This document shows, piece by piece, positions 1-7,220 of a stretch of DNA of 26,758 bases (positions are counted from its first letter, which is position 1; each line of letters begins with the position of its first letter). The notes below the pieces were generated by a model. The model saw only the letters and a list, made by a program, of their open reading frames with translations. It had not been told where the DNA came from and made no database searches. The position numbers and the translations under genes were made by a program. Source of the stretch: JALSHZ01 sp964614535 (lineage in GTDB: Bacteria; Pseudomonadota; Gammaproteobacteria; UWMA-0217); assembly GCA_964614535.1 (NCBI GenBank), contig CAZTOZ010000007.1, positions 1-26,758 of the forward strand, in the 5' to 3' direction.

Positions 1-35
1 GGCTGGGCCACCCTGGTGGCCGGCGGAGGGGCGGC

Positions 36-60
36 CAAGTGCTATCAATGATTGCACTTG
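36..60. promoter_or_regulatory. Palindromic operator candidate for the toxin-antitoxin pair
   Basis: A 25-bp inverted repeat with 12-nt arms that match at 11 of 12 positions; the outer halves CAAGTGC and GCACTTG are perfect. A second, looser pair of half-sites lies downstream: AGTGCTATC at 72-80 and TGCAATCA at 83-90. Both precede the antitoxin start at 121. Ribbon-helix-helix antitoxins of the FitA kind bind inverted repeats in their own promoter, so autoregulation is the natural inference. The promoter itself was not resolved. Confidence 0.55.
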
Positions 61-120
61 GGGGGTGTGCGAGTGCTATCGTTGCAATCATCCGAATGGT
101 GATTGAAACGAGGTACTGAT

Positions 121-357
121 ATGGCCAATCTCGTCGTCAGAAATCTGGACCCACGTATCGTCGATGCGCTCAAACAAAGGGCTGCGCGGCATGGCAGGAG
201 TGCCGAGGCCGAGCATCGGGCGTTGCTGGAAGCGGCTCTGTTGCGCCCCAAGGGCAAGAGTTTTGCCGAAGCACTCGCTGCGATACCCAATGTTGGGCAG
301 GACGAGGATTTCGAGCGGGTGGACGACTCGACAGGCAAGGGCCATGTATTTGGTTGA
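121..357 (+). CDS. FitA-like ribbon-helix-helix antitoxin
   Basis: A 78-residue protein beginning MANLVVRNLDPRIVDALKQR, the typical opening of FitA-type antitoxins: a short beta strand followed by two helices that form a dimeric ribbon-helix-helix DNA-binding fold. The segment HGRSAEAEHRALLEAAL at about residues 25-41 is the family signature. The C-terminal half is acidic and would wrap the PIN-domain toxin. The ATG at 121 is preferred over an upstream TTG at 103 because ACGAGG lies just before it and the protein then starts at the conserved strand. The gene overlaps the toxin gene by 14 nt, so translation is probably coupled. It should neutralise the toxin and repress its own promoter through the palindrome at 36-60. 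Confidence 0.85.
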   Translation: MANLVVRNLDPRIVDALKQRAARHGRSAEAEHRALLEAALLRPKGKSFAEALAAIPNVGQDEDFERVDDSTGKGHVFG

Positions 358-763
358 TACCAACGTCATCAGCGAGATTCGCAAGCATGGAAAGGCGAAC
401 AAGGGGGTCCGGGCGTTCTTCAAACAGGCCGTCGAGGAAGAACAGCCCGTATTCATTTCCGTCATTACCGCTGGTGAGTTGCGCCGTGGTGTCGAGCGGA
501 TTCGACATCGCGGCGACGTGCGTCAGGCCAACCGTCTGGAAAAATGGCTGGCCGGCATCCTGTCGGATTACCAGGACAACATTCTCGACATCAATCCAGA
601 TATCGCACAGCTCTGGGGGCGACTGCGGGTGCCGTATCCAGAAAATGCCCTCGACAAGCTGATCGCTGCGATGGCATTGATCTACGATTTGACCGTGGTG
701 ACGCGTAATCACAAAGATTTCGTCAGGACGGGAGTCAAGGTATTCGATCCGTTTACCGAATAG
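344..763 (+). CDS. vapC: PIN-domain ribonuclease toxin, VapC/FitB family
   Basis: A 139-residue PIN-domain protein, the usual VapC length. The acidic residues that hold the catalytic metal are visible: Asp5 in LVDTNV, Glu45 in TAGELRRG, Asp104 in ALDKLIAA, followed by TRNHKDF near residues 121-126, where the last acidic position sits. VapC toxins cleave specific RNAs, often tRNA or rRNA, when free of antitoxin; the target cannot be read here. The ATG at 344 lies inside the end of the antitoxin gene and gives a start right at the first beta strand. The reading frame is intact with all catalytic residues, so the pair looks functional. It lies at the left flank of the catabolic genes, with no transposase in sight. 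Confidence 0.88.
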   Translation: MYLVDTNVISEIRKHGKANKGVRAFFKQAVEEEQPVFISVITAGELRRGVERIRHRGDVRQANRLEKWLAGILSDYQDNILDINPDIAQLWGRLRVPYPENALDKLIAAMALIYDLTVVTRNHKDFVRTGVKVFDPFTE

Positions 764-1069
764 GTTTTCAGGTGAACGGCTTGGTGATCGAGGGTGGCCT
801 GGGGATTGAAAGGTTGGGAAGGAGGAGGCCACCATGTTCAAGAAGAATGTTTATGCTCTTTCGGGACTTCACAGCTACAAAATCGGACGGCTCCATTTGT
901 GGCCAACACTGAGTGCCGACCTGCGACAAGGCAGCGATCGGGGCGGATATGGTGAAAAATAGGTTTGACTCCTGGATCCGTGGTGCTCAGCCGGTAGCGC
1001 CCGACCCGTCGATCCCGCAAGCTTGAGCCGGCCTGTTAAACGGCCCGTTATCCCTATGAAGCAACAGGC
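764..1069. other. Intergenic stretch without a recognisable gene
   Basis: About 306 nt between the toxin gene and the TetR gene. It holds an 8-bp inverted repeat GGTGGCCT (793-800) / AGGCCACC (826-833) and a short ORF at 834-962, described separately. No RNA gene, insertion sequence or conserved protein was recognised. Confidence 0.5.
834..962 (+). CDS. Doubtful 42-residue ORF with a strong Shine-Dalgarno
   Basis: An ATG at 834 opens 42 codons ending at TAG 960-962. The product starts MFKKNVYALSGLHSYKIGRL; I do not recognise it and see no signal peptide or membrane helix. The reason to list it is the sequence GGAGGAGG at 821-828, an unusually good ribosome binding site 5 nt before the ATG. 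That site partly lies in an inverted repeat (793-800 with 826-833) that could hide it in the mRNA. It may equally be a remnant of a decayed gene or chance. Confidence 0.25.
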   Translation: MFKKNVYALSGLHSYKIGRLHLWPTLSADLRQGSDRGGYGEK

Positions 1070-1708
1070 TCAGGCAAGTTGGCACTGTGTTGCAGCCCGC
1101 GGCAGTTTCCGGCCAGCGGGACTCAAGCCGGTCCGGAGCGAGCGGATAAAGTCTTCGGCAAGACCGGGCAAGGGCTTCTCGATACTGTTTTCCAGACGGC
1201 GCTGAATCAGGTCGATAGCGCCGCCAAACACCAAGGCAGAGATAACGAGCGGGTTGGCAGCGGGAAAGTCACCCTGCCGGATGCCACTGTCGATCAGCCC
1301 CTGTAACCGGAGAAAAGGTGCGGATTCGCGGATGCCGGGTTCATCCGGCAGAAACTCGGCATGTTTGGTGTGAAAGAGAAATGCAATGATCGAGCGGTGG
1401 GTTTCTGTGTGGCTGAACAGGCGGCGAATCAATTCCCAGCATTGTTCGGCGGGTGTGCCCTTCTGTTGCGTGATGTCGTCGATCAGCTCGTTCAGCTCGT
1501 TCAGCAGATGCCGGTAGAGTGCTCTGGCAACGCCTTCCTTGCTGCCGAAATGATTGTAGATGGATCCAATGCTGACATCGGCCTGCTTCTGGATTTCGTG
1601 GATGGACACCTTGTGATAGCCCTTGTCGACGAATAGTTCGAGCGCGGCAGTCAGGATGCGGCAGTCGAGGGGTTCGGGGCAGGGGGTGACCTGTTTCAGG
1701 TAAGGCAT
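1070..1708 (-). CDS. TetR-family transcriptional repressor
   Basis: 212 residues from the ATG at 1708; a TTG at 1741 would add 11 residues. The N-terminal helix-turn-helix spans about residues 18-62, with ILTAALELFVDKGYHKVSI and the recognition-helix segment VSIGSIYNHFGSKEGV. The rest is the helical ligand-binding and dimerisation domain, which gives no ligand clue. The gene is divergent from frmA-fghA, and the 150-bp gap contains a near-ideal TetR operator (1788-1807) over the frmA -10 box. The likely job is repression of the formaldehyde genes, and perhaps of itself, with release by formaldehyde or a derived adduct; the ligand is inference. It differs from FrmR, the usual repressor of frmAB in E. 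coli, which is a small protein of another family. Confidence 0.9.
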   Translation of the reverse strand: MPYLKQVTPCPEPLDCRILTAALELFVDKGYHKVSIHEIQKQADVSIGSIYNHFGSKEGVARALYRHLLNELNELIDDITQQKGTPAEQCWELIRRLFSHTETHRSIIAFLFHTKHAEFLPDEPGIRESAPFLRLQGLIDSGIRQGDFPAANPLVISALVFGGAIDLIQRRLENSIEKPLPGLAEDFIRSLRTGLSPAGRKLPRAATQCQLA

Positions 1709-1764
1709 TGCTTCGGCATCGGGTTGGTGTGGATTCCGCAACGGCCAGTTTACAACATCAATGG

Positions 1765-1793
1765 TTGTCTTGCCCGTTGATCCGGAATAGAAT
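1765..1793 (+). promoter_or_regulatory. Sigma-70 type promoter of frmA-fghA
   Basis: TTGTCT at 1765-1770, a 17-nt spacer, and TAGAAT at 1788-1793 form a plausible -35/-10 pair, about 64 bp before the frmA start. The -10 hexamer is the left end of the palindrome at 1788-1807, so a bound repressor would block polymerase. Confidence 0.6.
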
Positions 1794-1807
1794 GAATGTT
1801 CATTCTA
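1788..1807. promoter_or_regulatory. TetR-type operator
   Basis: TAGAATGAATGTTCATTCTA: two perfect 9-nt arms around a 2-nt centre. This size and symmetry are typical of TetR-family operators. It lies between the TetR gene and frmA and overlaps the proposed -10 box. Confidence 0.75.
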
Positions 1808-1856
1808 AACCTGCCAAGCCAGCAACACAAATCAGTCAAAAGAGGAGTCGTACTCG

Positions 1857-2966
1857 ATGAAAGCCAAAGCCGCCGTAGCCTGGGAACCGAAGAAACCGTT
1901 GTCGATCGAGGAGGTCGATGTCGAAGGCCCTCGAGAAGGGGAAGTCTTGCTGAAAGTCGTTGCCTCGGGCGTTTGTCATACTGATGCCTTCACATTGTCC
2001 GGCGACGATCCGGAGGGTGCTTTTCCCTGCATACTCGGCCATGAGGGGGGCTGTGAAGTGGTCGAACTGGGTCCGGGTGTCAAGAACCTGGAAGTCGGTG
2101 ACCATGTCATCCCGTTGTACATTCCGGAATGCGGCGAGTGCGAGTACTGCCGCTCGGACAAGACGAACCTGTGCCAGTCGATCGCGTCTACGGTCTGGAC
2201 CGGCTACATGCCCGATGGCACCCGCCGTTTCTCCCAGAACGGCAAGGACATCTTCCACTACATGGGCTGCTCGACCTTTTCCGAATACACCGTGGTTCCG
2301 GAGATCGCATTGGCCAAAATCAACAAGGAAGCGCCTCTGGAAAAGGTTTGCCTGCTCGGATGCGGCGTCACCACCGGTATCGGCGCGGTACTCAACACCG
2401 CCAAGGTCGAACCGGGCTCCACGGTTGCCGTATTCGGTCTCGGCGGCATCGGCCTGTCGGTTATCCAGGGTGCGGTGATGGCCGGTGCCAAACGCATCAT
2501 CGGTATCGATATCAACCCGGACAAGTTCGAGTTTGCCCGCCAACTGGGTGCGACCGACTTCGTCAATCCCGAAGAAACCGGCGACAACTTCGTTGAATAC
2601 ATGCAGGATCACTTCAATGGCGGTCCCGATTACTCCTTCGAATGTATCGGCAATGTCCATGTCATGCGCGATGCGCTCGAGTGTACCCACATGGGCTGGG
2701 GCAAATCGGTGGTTATCGGCGTCGCCGGTGCCGGTCAGGAGATCTCCACCCGGCCTTTCAACCTGGTAGTCGGCCGGCAGTGGCTGGGTACCGCCTTTGG
2801 CGGCGTCAAGGGCCGCACCGAGCTGCCCGGTTATGTGGAGCGCTACATGAATGGCCAGATCGAGCTGGACTCGCTGGTTACCCACACCATGCCGCTGGAA
2901 GACATCAACAAGGCTTTTGATCTGATGCACGAAGGCAAGAGCATCCGCTCGGTCATCGTTTTCTGA
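1857..2966 (+). CDS. frmA: S-(hydroxymethyl)glutathione dehydrogenase, class III alcohol dehydrogenase
   Basis: 369 residues, the standard class III ADH length. It oxidises S-(hydroxymethyl)glutathione, formed from formaldehyde and glutathione, to S-formylglutathione with NAD in the cytosol. Catalytic zinc ligands are Cys40 (GVCHTDAF), His62-Glu63 (GHEGG) and Cys169 (LGCGVTTG). The structural zinc lobe has Cys92, Cys95, Cys98 and Cys106. The NAD fold shows GLGGIG at residues 194-199. AGAGGAG at 1841-1847 serves the ATG at 1857. The gene is followed after 9 nt by fghA, whose product handles the next step, so they form an operon. The palindrome 1788-1807 suggests control by the divergent TetR protein. 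Its link to arene breakdown is unclear: formaldehyde is not an expected product of the phenol route, so it may be ordinary housekeeping. Confidence 0.96.
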   Translation: MKAKAAVAWEPKKPLSIEEVDVEGPREGEVLLKVVASGVCHTDAFTLSGDDPEGAFPCILGHEGGCEVVELGPGVKNLEVGDHVIPLYIPECGECEYCRSDKTNLCQSIASTVWTGYMPDGTRRFSQNGKDIFHYMGCSTFSEYTVVPEIALAKINKEAPLEKVCLLGCGVTTGIGAVLNTAKVEPGSTVAVFGLGGIGLSVIQGAVMAGAKRIIGIDINPDKFEFARQLGATDFVNPEETGDNFVEYMQDHFNGGPDYSFECIGNVHVMRDALECTHMGWGKSVVIGVAGAGQEISTRPFNLVVGRQWLGTAFGGVKGRTELPGYVERYMNGQIELDSLVTHTMPLEDINKAFDLMHEGKSIRSVIVF

Positions 2967-2975
2967 GGTGTTCTC

Positions 2976-3830
2976 ATGAGCATGCTGAAAATCGAACACA
3001 TCAAGGAATGGGGGGGCTACCTCAATCGTTACAGTCACGCGTCCGATATCTGCCGCTGCAAGATGACCTTCTCGGTCTATCTGCCGCCCCAGGCGGAGAA
3101 AGGACCGGTTCCGGCGTTGTACTTCCTGTCGGGCCTGACCTGCACGGACGACAATGCCCGGGTCAAGGGAGGCATGCAGCGCTATGCCGCCGAACATGGC
3201 ATTGCGTTGGTGTTCCCGGACACCAGTCCGCGCGGTGACGATGTGCCGGATGAGCCGGACCGTTACGATCTGGGCCAGGGCGCGGGCTTCTATGTCAATG
3301 CCACCCGGTCGCCCTGGTCACGGCACTATCACATGTACGACTATGTCACCCGCGAATTGCCGGCACTGCTGGAAGCGGAGCTGCCGCTGCAACCGGGTGT
3401 CAAGTCGGTGACCGGCCATTCGATGGGGGGACATGGCGCGTTGATCTGCGCCCTGAAGAATCCGGAAGAATACCGCTCGGTGTCGGCCTTTTCCCCGATT
3501 TGCCACCCGGTCGAATGTGGCTGGGGCAAGGGCTGTTTCGGCGCCTATCTGGGTGATGATGTCGAAAGCTGGAAAGCCTGGGATGCCACCGAACTGGTCA
3601 AATCGGGGGCGCGCGCACCCGGCCGGGCGATCCTGATCGACCAGGGCACGGCCGATGAGTTTCTCGATGAAGGCCAGTTGCTGCCGGAACACCTGCAGCT
3701 GGCCTGTGACAAGGCCGGACAGCCTCTCGACCTGCGCATGCAGGAAGGCTATGACCACAGCTATCACTTCATCGGCACTTTCGTTGGCGAGCACATCGCC
3801 TTTCATGCCGAGGCCTTGAAGCAGGGCTGA
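2976..3830 (+). CDS. fghA: S-formylglutathione hydrolase
   Basis: 284 residues, an alpha/beta hydrolase of the esterase D family. It splits S-formylglutathione into formate and glutathione, the second step after the class III dehydrogenase. The nucleophile is Ser149 in GHSMGG; Asp227 (GTADEFL) and His261 (GYDHSYHF) complete the triad. The family signature SGLTCTDDN is at residues 52-60 and the segment SPICHPVECGWG at 173-184. The gene starts 9 nt after the frmA stop and ends ahead of a large hairpin at 3865-3926 that probably stops transcription. Confidence 0.95.
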   Translation: MSMLKIEHIKEWGGYLNRYSHASDICRCKMTFSVYLPPQAEKGPVPALYFLSGLTCTDDNARVKGGMQRYAAEHGIALVFPDTSPRGDDVPDEPDRYDLGQGAGFYVNATRSPWSRHYHMYDYVTRELPALLEAELPLQPGVKSVTGHSMGGHGALICALKNPEEYRSVSAFSPICHPVECGWGKGCFGAYLGDDVESWKAWDATELVKSGARAPGRAILIDQGTADEFLDEGQLLPEHLQLACDKAGQPLDLRMQEGYDHSYHFIGTFVGEHIAFHAEALKQG

Positions 3831-3864
3831 CCGGGGTTTTGGCTGGCTGCAACGCAGATAATGG

Positions 3865-3926
3865 CTATTAACCCGGCAACGATCTATGGCGTCCTGAGGA
3901 CGACATAGATCGTTGCCGGGTTAATA
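3865..3926. terminator. Very long hairpin between convergent genes, probable bidirectional terminator
   Basis: Left arm 3866-3888 and right arm 3904-3926 are perfect reverse complements (23 bp). After one G/A mismatch (3889 and 3903) a further 5-bp stem CGTCC (3890-3894) / GGACG (3898-3902) closes on a TGA loop. The GC core CCCGGC...GCCGGG is flanked by AT-rich ends. fghA runs in from the left and the GntR gene ends on the right, so a terminator for both strands makes sense. There is no pure T tract; the tail is TTAATAAA on the plus strand. It could instead be a small mobile or REP-like element. Confidence 0.55.
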
Positions 3927-4071
3927 AACAGGGCACAAGAGCGGAGGCTGGCGTTACCCCGGTGTTGTGGACTTCACCTTTGGGGCCTGAGCCCCGCCCT
4001 TGTCCCGGCGAGAAGAAGCTGGGTCCACCTCTGTTGTTTGGTCTGTATCGCGGTTATCCCTATCTGTAAGG

Positions 4072-4740
4072 CTATCCATCGGGGAGCAGTTCCCGCAACG
4101 TTTCGACGGTGCCCATGATGTGCGCCTCGTTTGCCTCGCAGGCTTTTTTCACATCCCGCGCCAATGCCGCGTCGTAGATGGCCTGGTGTTCGGCATGCAG
4201 ATCCCGGTTTCCCAGATGCGCCCTGGCCAGATGCCGGTAGCGTCGGTGCTGATCGTAGAGGATGTTGGCAAAGCGTTTCAGCCAGCGCGAATGGCAGGCG
4301 CCGATGAGGGCGTGGTGAAATTCGGCATTGCGTTTCTCCCACTCGTCCAGGTCGCGACCTTCCGGTGAGGTTTCGATGAGTGAAAGCCGGTGGAACGCGG
4401 CCACCAGCTGCGCTTCCCAGTCATCGTCTCCGCACTCGATGCTGCGTTCCAGTGCGCGATTCTCCAGTAGCACCCTCATCTGGGTGACGTCCTCGAGGTC
4501 TTCCAGGGTCAGTGGCGTGATGGTGAACCCACGCTGCCCTTCGGCCAGTACGAATCCATCGGCCGAGAGTCGGTTCAGGGCTTCGCGCAAAGGTGTTGGC
4601 CCGATGCCGTACTGTTTCCGCAGCGCCTCGATGCGTAATCGCTGTCCGGCCTCGAATTGGCCCTCGATGATGTCGGCGCGAATCTGCCGATATGCCTCTT
4701 CGGATTGTGTTGTGGGTGGTTTCAGGGTGGGCGAGAGCAT
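4072..4740 (-). CDS. GntR-family regulator with FCD domain
   Basis: 222 residues. The winged helix-turn-helix lies at about 15-75, with the family pattern LRIEALRKQYGIGPTPLREALNRL. The C-terminal FCD domain (about 80-215) has the scattered histidines typical of its metal or ligand pocket: EFHHALIGACHS, DQHRRYRHLA and AEHQAIYDAAL. The gene is divergent from the lower meta-cleavage operon, with a perfect 20-bp palindrome in the gap. GntR-type repressors are known beside phenol genes (for example AphS of Comamonas testosteroni), so this protein most likely represses dmpC-E-F-G-H and responds to a pathway intermediate. The ligand is inference. The ATG at 4740 begins just before the first helix. 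Confidence 0.88.
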   Translation of the reverse strand: MLSPTLKPPTTQSEEAYRQIRADIIEGQFEAGQRLRIEALRKQYGIGPTPLREALNRLSADGFVLAEGQRGFTITPLTLEDLEDVTQMRVLLENRALERSIECGDDDWEAQLVAAFHRLSLIETSPEGRDLDEWEKRNAEFHHALIGACHSRWLKRFANILYDQHRRYRHLARAHLGNRDLHAEHQAIYDAALARDVKKACEANEAHIMGTVETLRELLPDG

Positions 4741-4819
4741 GGTGATTGGCTTCCTGTCGGGTTCGGCTTCGCAATACTAGCATTTTGGTCCGATGATAAA
4801 CGCAAAAAACGATGAAGTC

Positions 4820-4839
4820 ATAAAATATCGATATTTTAT
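4820..4839. promoter_or_regulatory. Perfect 20-bp palindrome, GntR operator candidate
   Basis: ATAAAATATCGATATTTTAT is its own reverse complement. A related core TATCGAT recurs at 4845-4851, and GTCGAT at 4866-4871. The site lies between the GntR gene and dmpC, 87 nt before the dmpC start, and touches the possible -35 box. Confidence 0.6.
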
Positions 4840-4867
4840 TGGAGTATCGATTCTCTTGTGATAGAGT
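4839..4867 (+). promoter_or_regulatory. Possible promoter of the lower meta-cleavage operon
   Basis: TTGGAG at 4839-4844, 17 nt, then TAGAGT at 4862-4867. Both hexamers are only partial matches to sigma-70 consensus. The position fits, directly beside the palindrome at 4820-4839. No -24/-12 motif was seen here. Confidence 0.35.
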
Positions 4868-4925
4868 CGATTGCCACATGGGCGCAGCTAAGGCCTTGGC
4901 GAAGGCAAGGATCGAAGAGGAGCAA

Positions 4926-6386
4926 ATGAAAGAAATCAAACACTTCATCAATGGTGAGTTTGTCGGCTCGGGCTCCGGCAAGACCTTCCCGGATATCAGC
5001 CCGGCCACCGGTGAGCAGATCGCGGTGGTTCATGAGGCCGGCAAGGCGGAAGTGGATGCGGCGGTCAGCGCCGCGCGGGCTGCGCTGCACGGTCCGTGGG
5101 GGCGTCTGCCGGTGGCTGAGCGCATGGCGCTGCTGCACAAGGTGGCCGACGGCATCAATGAGCGTTTCGACGAGTTCCTGGAAGCCGAGTGCCTGGATAC
5201 CGGCAAGCCGGGCGGTCTGGCGCGTCATATCGATATTCCGCGTGGCGCGGCGAATTTCAAGATCTTTGCCGATCTGGTGAAGAATGTGCCTACCGAGAGC
5301 TTCATGCTGGATACGCCCGATGGCCAGGGCGCGCTCAATTACGCGATCCGCCGCCCCAAAGGCGTGATTGCGGTGATCAGCCCGTGGAACCTGCCGTTGT
5401 TGCTGATGACCTGGAAGGTGGGTCCGGCGCTGGCTTGTGGCAATACCGTCGTGGTCAAGCCTTCGGAGGAAACACCGGCCACCACGACCCTGTTGGGTGA
5501 GGTGATGAACGAGGCTGGTATTCCGCCCGGGGTGTTCAATGTGGTGCATGGCTTCGGCCCCGATTCGGCCGGCGAGTTTCTGACCACCAACAAGGATGTC
5601 GATGGCATTACCTTCACCGGCGAGACCCGCACTGGTGCCGCCATTCTCAAGGCGAGCGCCGACAACATCACCCATGTCTCCTTCGAGCTGGGTGGCAAGA
5701 ATCCGGCGGTGGTCTTTGCCGATTGCGATCTGGATGCGGCGGTGGAAGGGACGCTGCGCTCCGCCTTTGCCAACTGCGGTCAGGTTTGTCTCGGTACCGA
5801 GCGGGTCTATGTGGAGCGCCCGATCTTCGATGCGTTCCTCGAGCGGCTCAAAAAGGGCGCCGAGGCCATGAAACTCGGTGCCTGGGATGATCCCGAAACC
5901 AATATGGGACCGCTGATCAGCCGGGAGCACCAGCAGAAAGTGCTTTCTTACTACGAGCTGGCGGAGAAGGAGGGCGCAAATGTGATTACTGGCGGTGGTG
6001 TGCCCGATATGTCGGGTGATCTGGCGGGCGGCTGCTGGGTGCAGCCGACGATCTGGACCGGATTGCCGGAGGATGCCCGTGTGGTCAAGGAGGAGATCTT
6101 CGGGCCCTGCTGTCATGTTGCGCCCTTCGATGACGAGGCCGAGGTCGTGAGCCTGGCCAATGACACGGAATATGGCCTGGCGGCCGCGATCTGGACTCGT
6201 GATCTGGGGCGGGCGCACCGGGTCGCCGGGCAGATCGAGGCGGGCATCATCTGGGTCAACTCCTGGTTCCTGCGCGATCTGCGCACGCCATTCGGTGGCA
6301 TGAAGGGGTCGGGAATCGGCCGTGAAGGTGGTGTGCACTCGCTGGAGTTCTACACCGAACTGAGCAATGTGTGCATCAAGCTCTGA
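4926..6386 (+). CDS. dmpC: 2-Hydroxymuconic semialdehyde dehydrogenase
   Basis: 486 residues, an NAD-dependent aldehyde dehydrogenase. It oxidises the ring-fission product of catechol, 2-hydroxymuconic semialdehyde, to 2-hydroxymuconate (4-oxalocrotonate). Visible landmarks are SPWNLP with Asn155, FELGGKNP with general base Glu254, and NCGQVCLGTERV with nucleophile Cys288. The frame is open from 4839, but the ATG at 4926 has GAGGAG just before it and gives the normal family start MKEIKHFINGEFVGSG. The substrate is assigned from context: the next four genes encode the later meta-cleavage steps. It is the first gene of an operon facing away from the GntR gene. Confidence 0.93.
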   Translation: MKEIKHFINGEFVGSGSGKTFPDISPATGEQIAVVHEAGKAEVDAAVSAARAALHGPWGRLPVAERMALLHKVADGINERFDEFLEAECLDTGKPGGLARHIDIPRGAANFKIFADLVKNVPTESFMLDTPDGQGALNYAIRRPKGVIAVISPWNLPLLLMTWKVGPALACGNTVVVKPSEETPATTTLLGEVMNEAGIPPGVFNVVHGFGPDSAGEFLTTNKDVDGITFTGETRTGAAILKASADNITHVSFELGGKNPAVVFADCDLDAAVEGTLRSAFANCGQVCLGTERVYVERPIFDAFLERLKKGAEAMKLGAWDDPETNMGPLISREHQQKVLSYYELAEKEGANVITGGGVPDMSGDLAGGCWVQPTIWTGLPEDARVVKEEIFGPCCHVAPFDDEAEVVSLANDTEYGLAAAIWTRDLGRAHRVAGQIEAGIIWVNSWFLRDLRTPFGGMKGSGIGREGGVHSLEFYTELSNVCIKL

Positions 6387-6401
6387 TGCGAGGAGAGAGT
6401 C

Positions 6402-7187
6402 ATGCTTGACGAAAATACCATTCATGCCTTCAGTGACGAGCTGTTCGGCGCACTGCGCGAATGCCGCATGATCGAACCGCTCACCGAGCGTGAGCCGGAG
6501 ATGAGTCTCGAGGATGCCTATCGGGTTTCCGAAAGATTGCTCCAGCATCGCCTCGATGATGGGGAAAAGGTCATCGGCAAGAAGATCGGCGTCACCTCGA
6601 AGGCGGTGCAGAACATGCTGAATGTGCACCAGCCGGATTTCGGCTATCTCACCGACCGCATGGTGTTTGGCAATGGTGAGGACATCCCGTTGGATCAGAT
6701 GATCCAGCCACGCGCCGAGGGGGAGATTGCCTTCATTCTGAAAAAGGACCTCAATGGCCCGGGCGTCACCAATGCCGATGTGCTGGCGGCCACCGAGGCG
6801 GTGATGCCCTGTTTCGAGATTGTCGATTCCCGCATCCGCGACTGGAAGATCAGGATCCAGGACACCATTGCGGACAATGCGTCCTGTGGCGTCTTCGTGC
6901 TGGGTGACCGGGCGGTCGATCCGCGCAATCTGGAGCTGGCCACGGTTGGCATGGTGGTCGAAAAGAATGGCGAGATTCTCTCGACCGGCGCCGGTGCCGC
7001 GGCGCTGGGCTCGCCGGTCAACTGCGTGGCCTGGCTGGCCAATACCCTCGGTCGGTTCGGCATACCGCTGAAGGCTGGCGAGGTGATTCTTTCGGGTTCG
7101 CTGGTGCCGCTGGAACCGGTCAAGGCGGGTGATTTCATGCGTGTGGAGATCGGCGGTATCGGCAGCGCTTCGGTGCGCTTCGTCTGA
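6402..7187 (+). CDS. dmpE: 2-Hydroxypenta-2,4-dienoate (2-oxopent-4-enoate) hydratase
   Basis: 261 residues, a member of the hydratase/decarboxylase family. It adds water to 2-hydroxypentadienoate to give 4-hydroxy-2-oxovalerate. Metal ligands are Glu106 and Glu108 (RAEGEIAF) and Glu139 (CFEIVDSR). IGKKIGVTSKAVQNML at about 58-73 and the closing VEIGGIGSASVRF match DmpE/XylJ rather than the decarboxylase paralogue at 9202, which lets the two be told apart. It follows dmpC after 15 nt, with GAGGAGAG as ribosome binding site. Confidence 0.93.
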   Translation: MLDENTIHAFSDELFGALRECRMIEPLTEREPEMSLEDAYRVSERLLQHRLDDGEKVIGKKIGVTSKAVQNMLNVHQPDFGYLTDRMVFGNGEDIPLDQMIQPRAEGEIAFILKKDLNGPGVTNADVLAATEAVMPCFEIVDSRIRDWKIRIQDTIADNASCGVFVLGDRAVDPRNLELATVGMVVEKNGEILSTGAGAAALGSPVNCVAWLANTLGRFGIPLKAGEVILSGSLVPLEPVKAGDFMRVEIGGIGSASVRFV

Positions 7188-7220
7188 TGATGCGCTCCAC
7201 AGAATCTCGGAGAGACAGGA

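Noticed and set aside
1836..3197. Open frame of 453 codons on the minus strand opposite frmA and fghA
   Set aside because: Runs through two clear plus-strand genes and lacks any motif.
3982..3995. Short hairpin GGGGC/GCCCC as terminator of the GntR gene
   Set aside because: Only 5 bp with no T tract on the minus strand; the long hairpin at 3865-3926 is the better candidate.
4836..6629. Open frame of 597 codons on the minus strand opposite dmpC
   Set aside because: Shadow of a high-GC gene. The plus strand encodes a full aldehyde dehydrogenase with all catalytic motifs; the minus product shows no family features.
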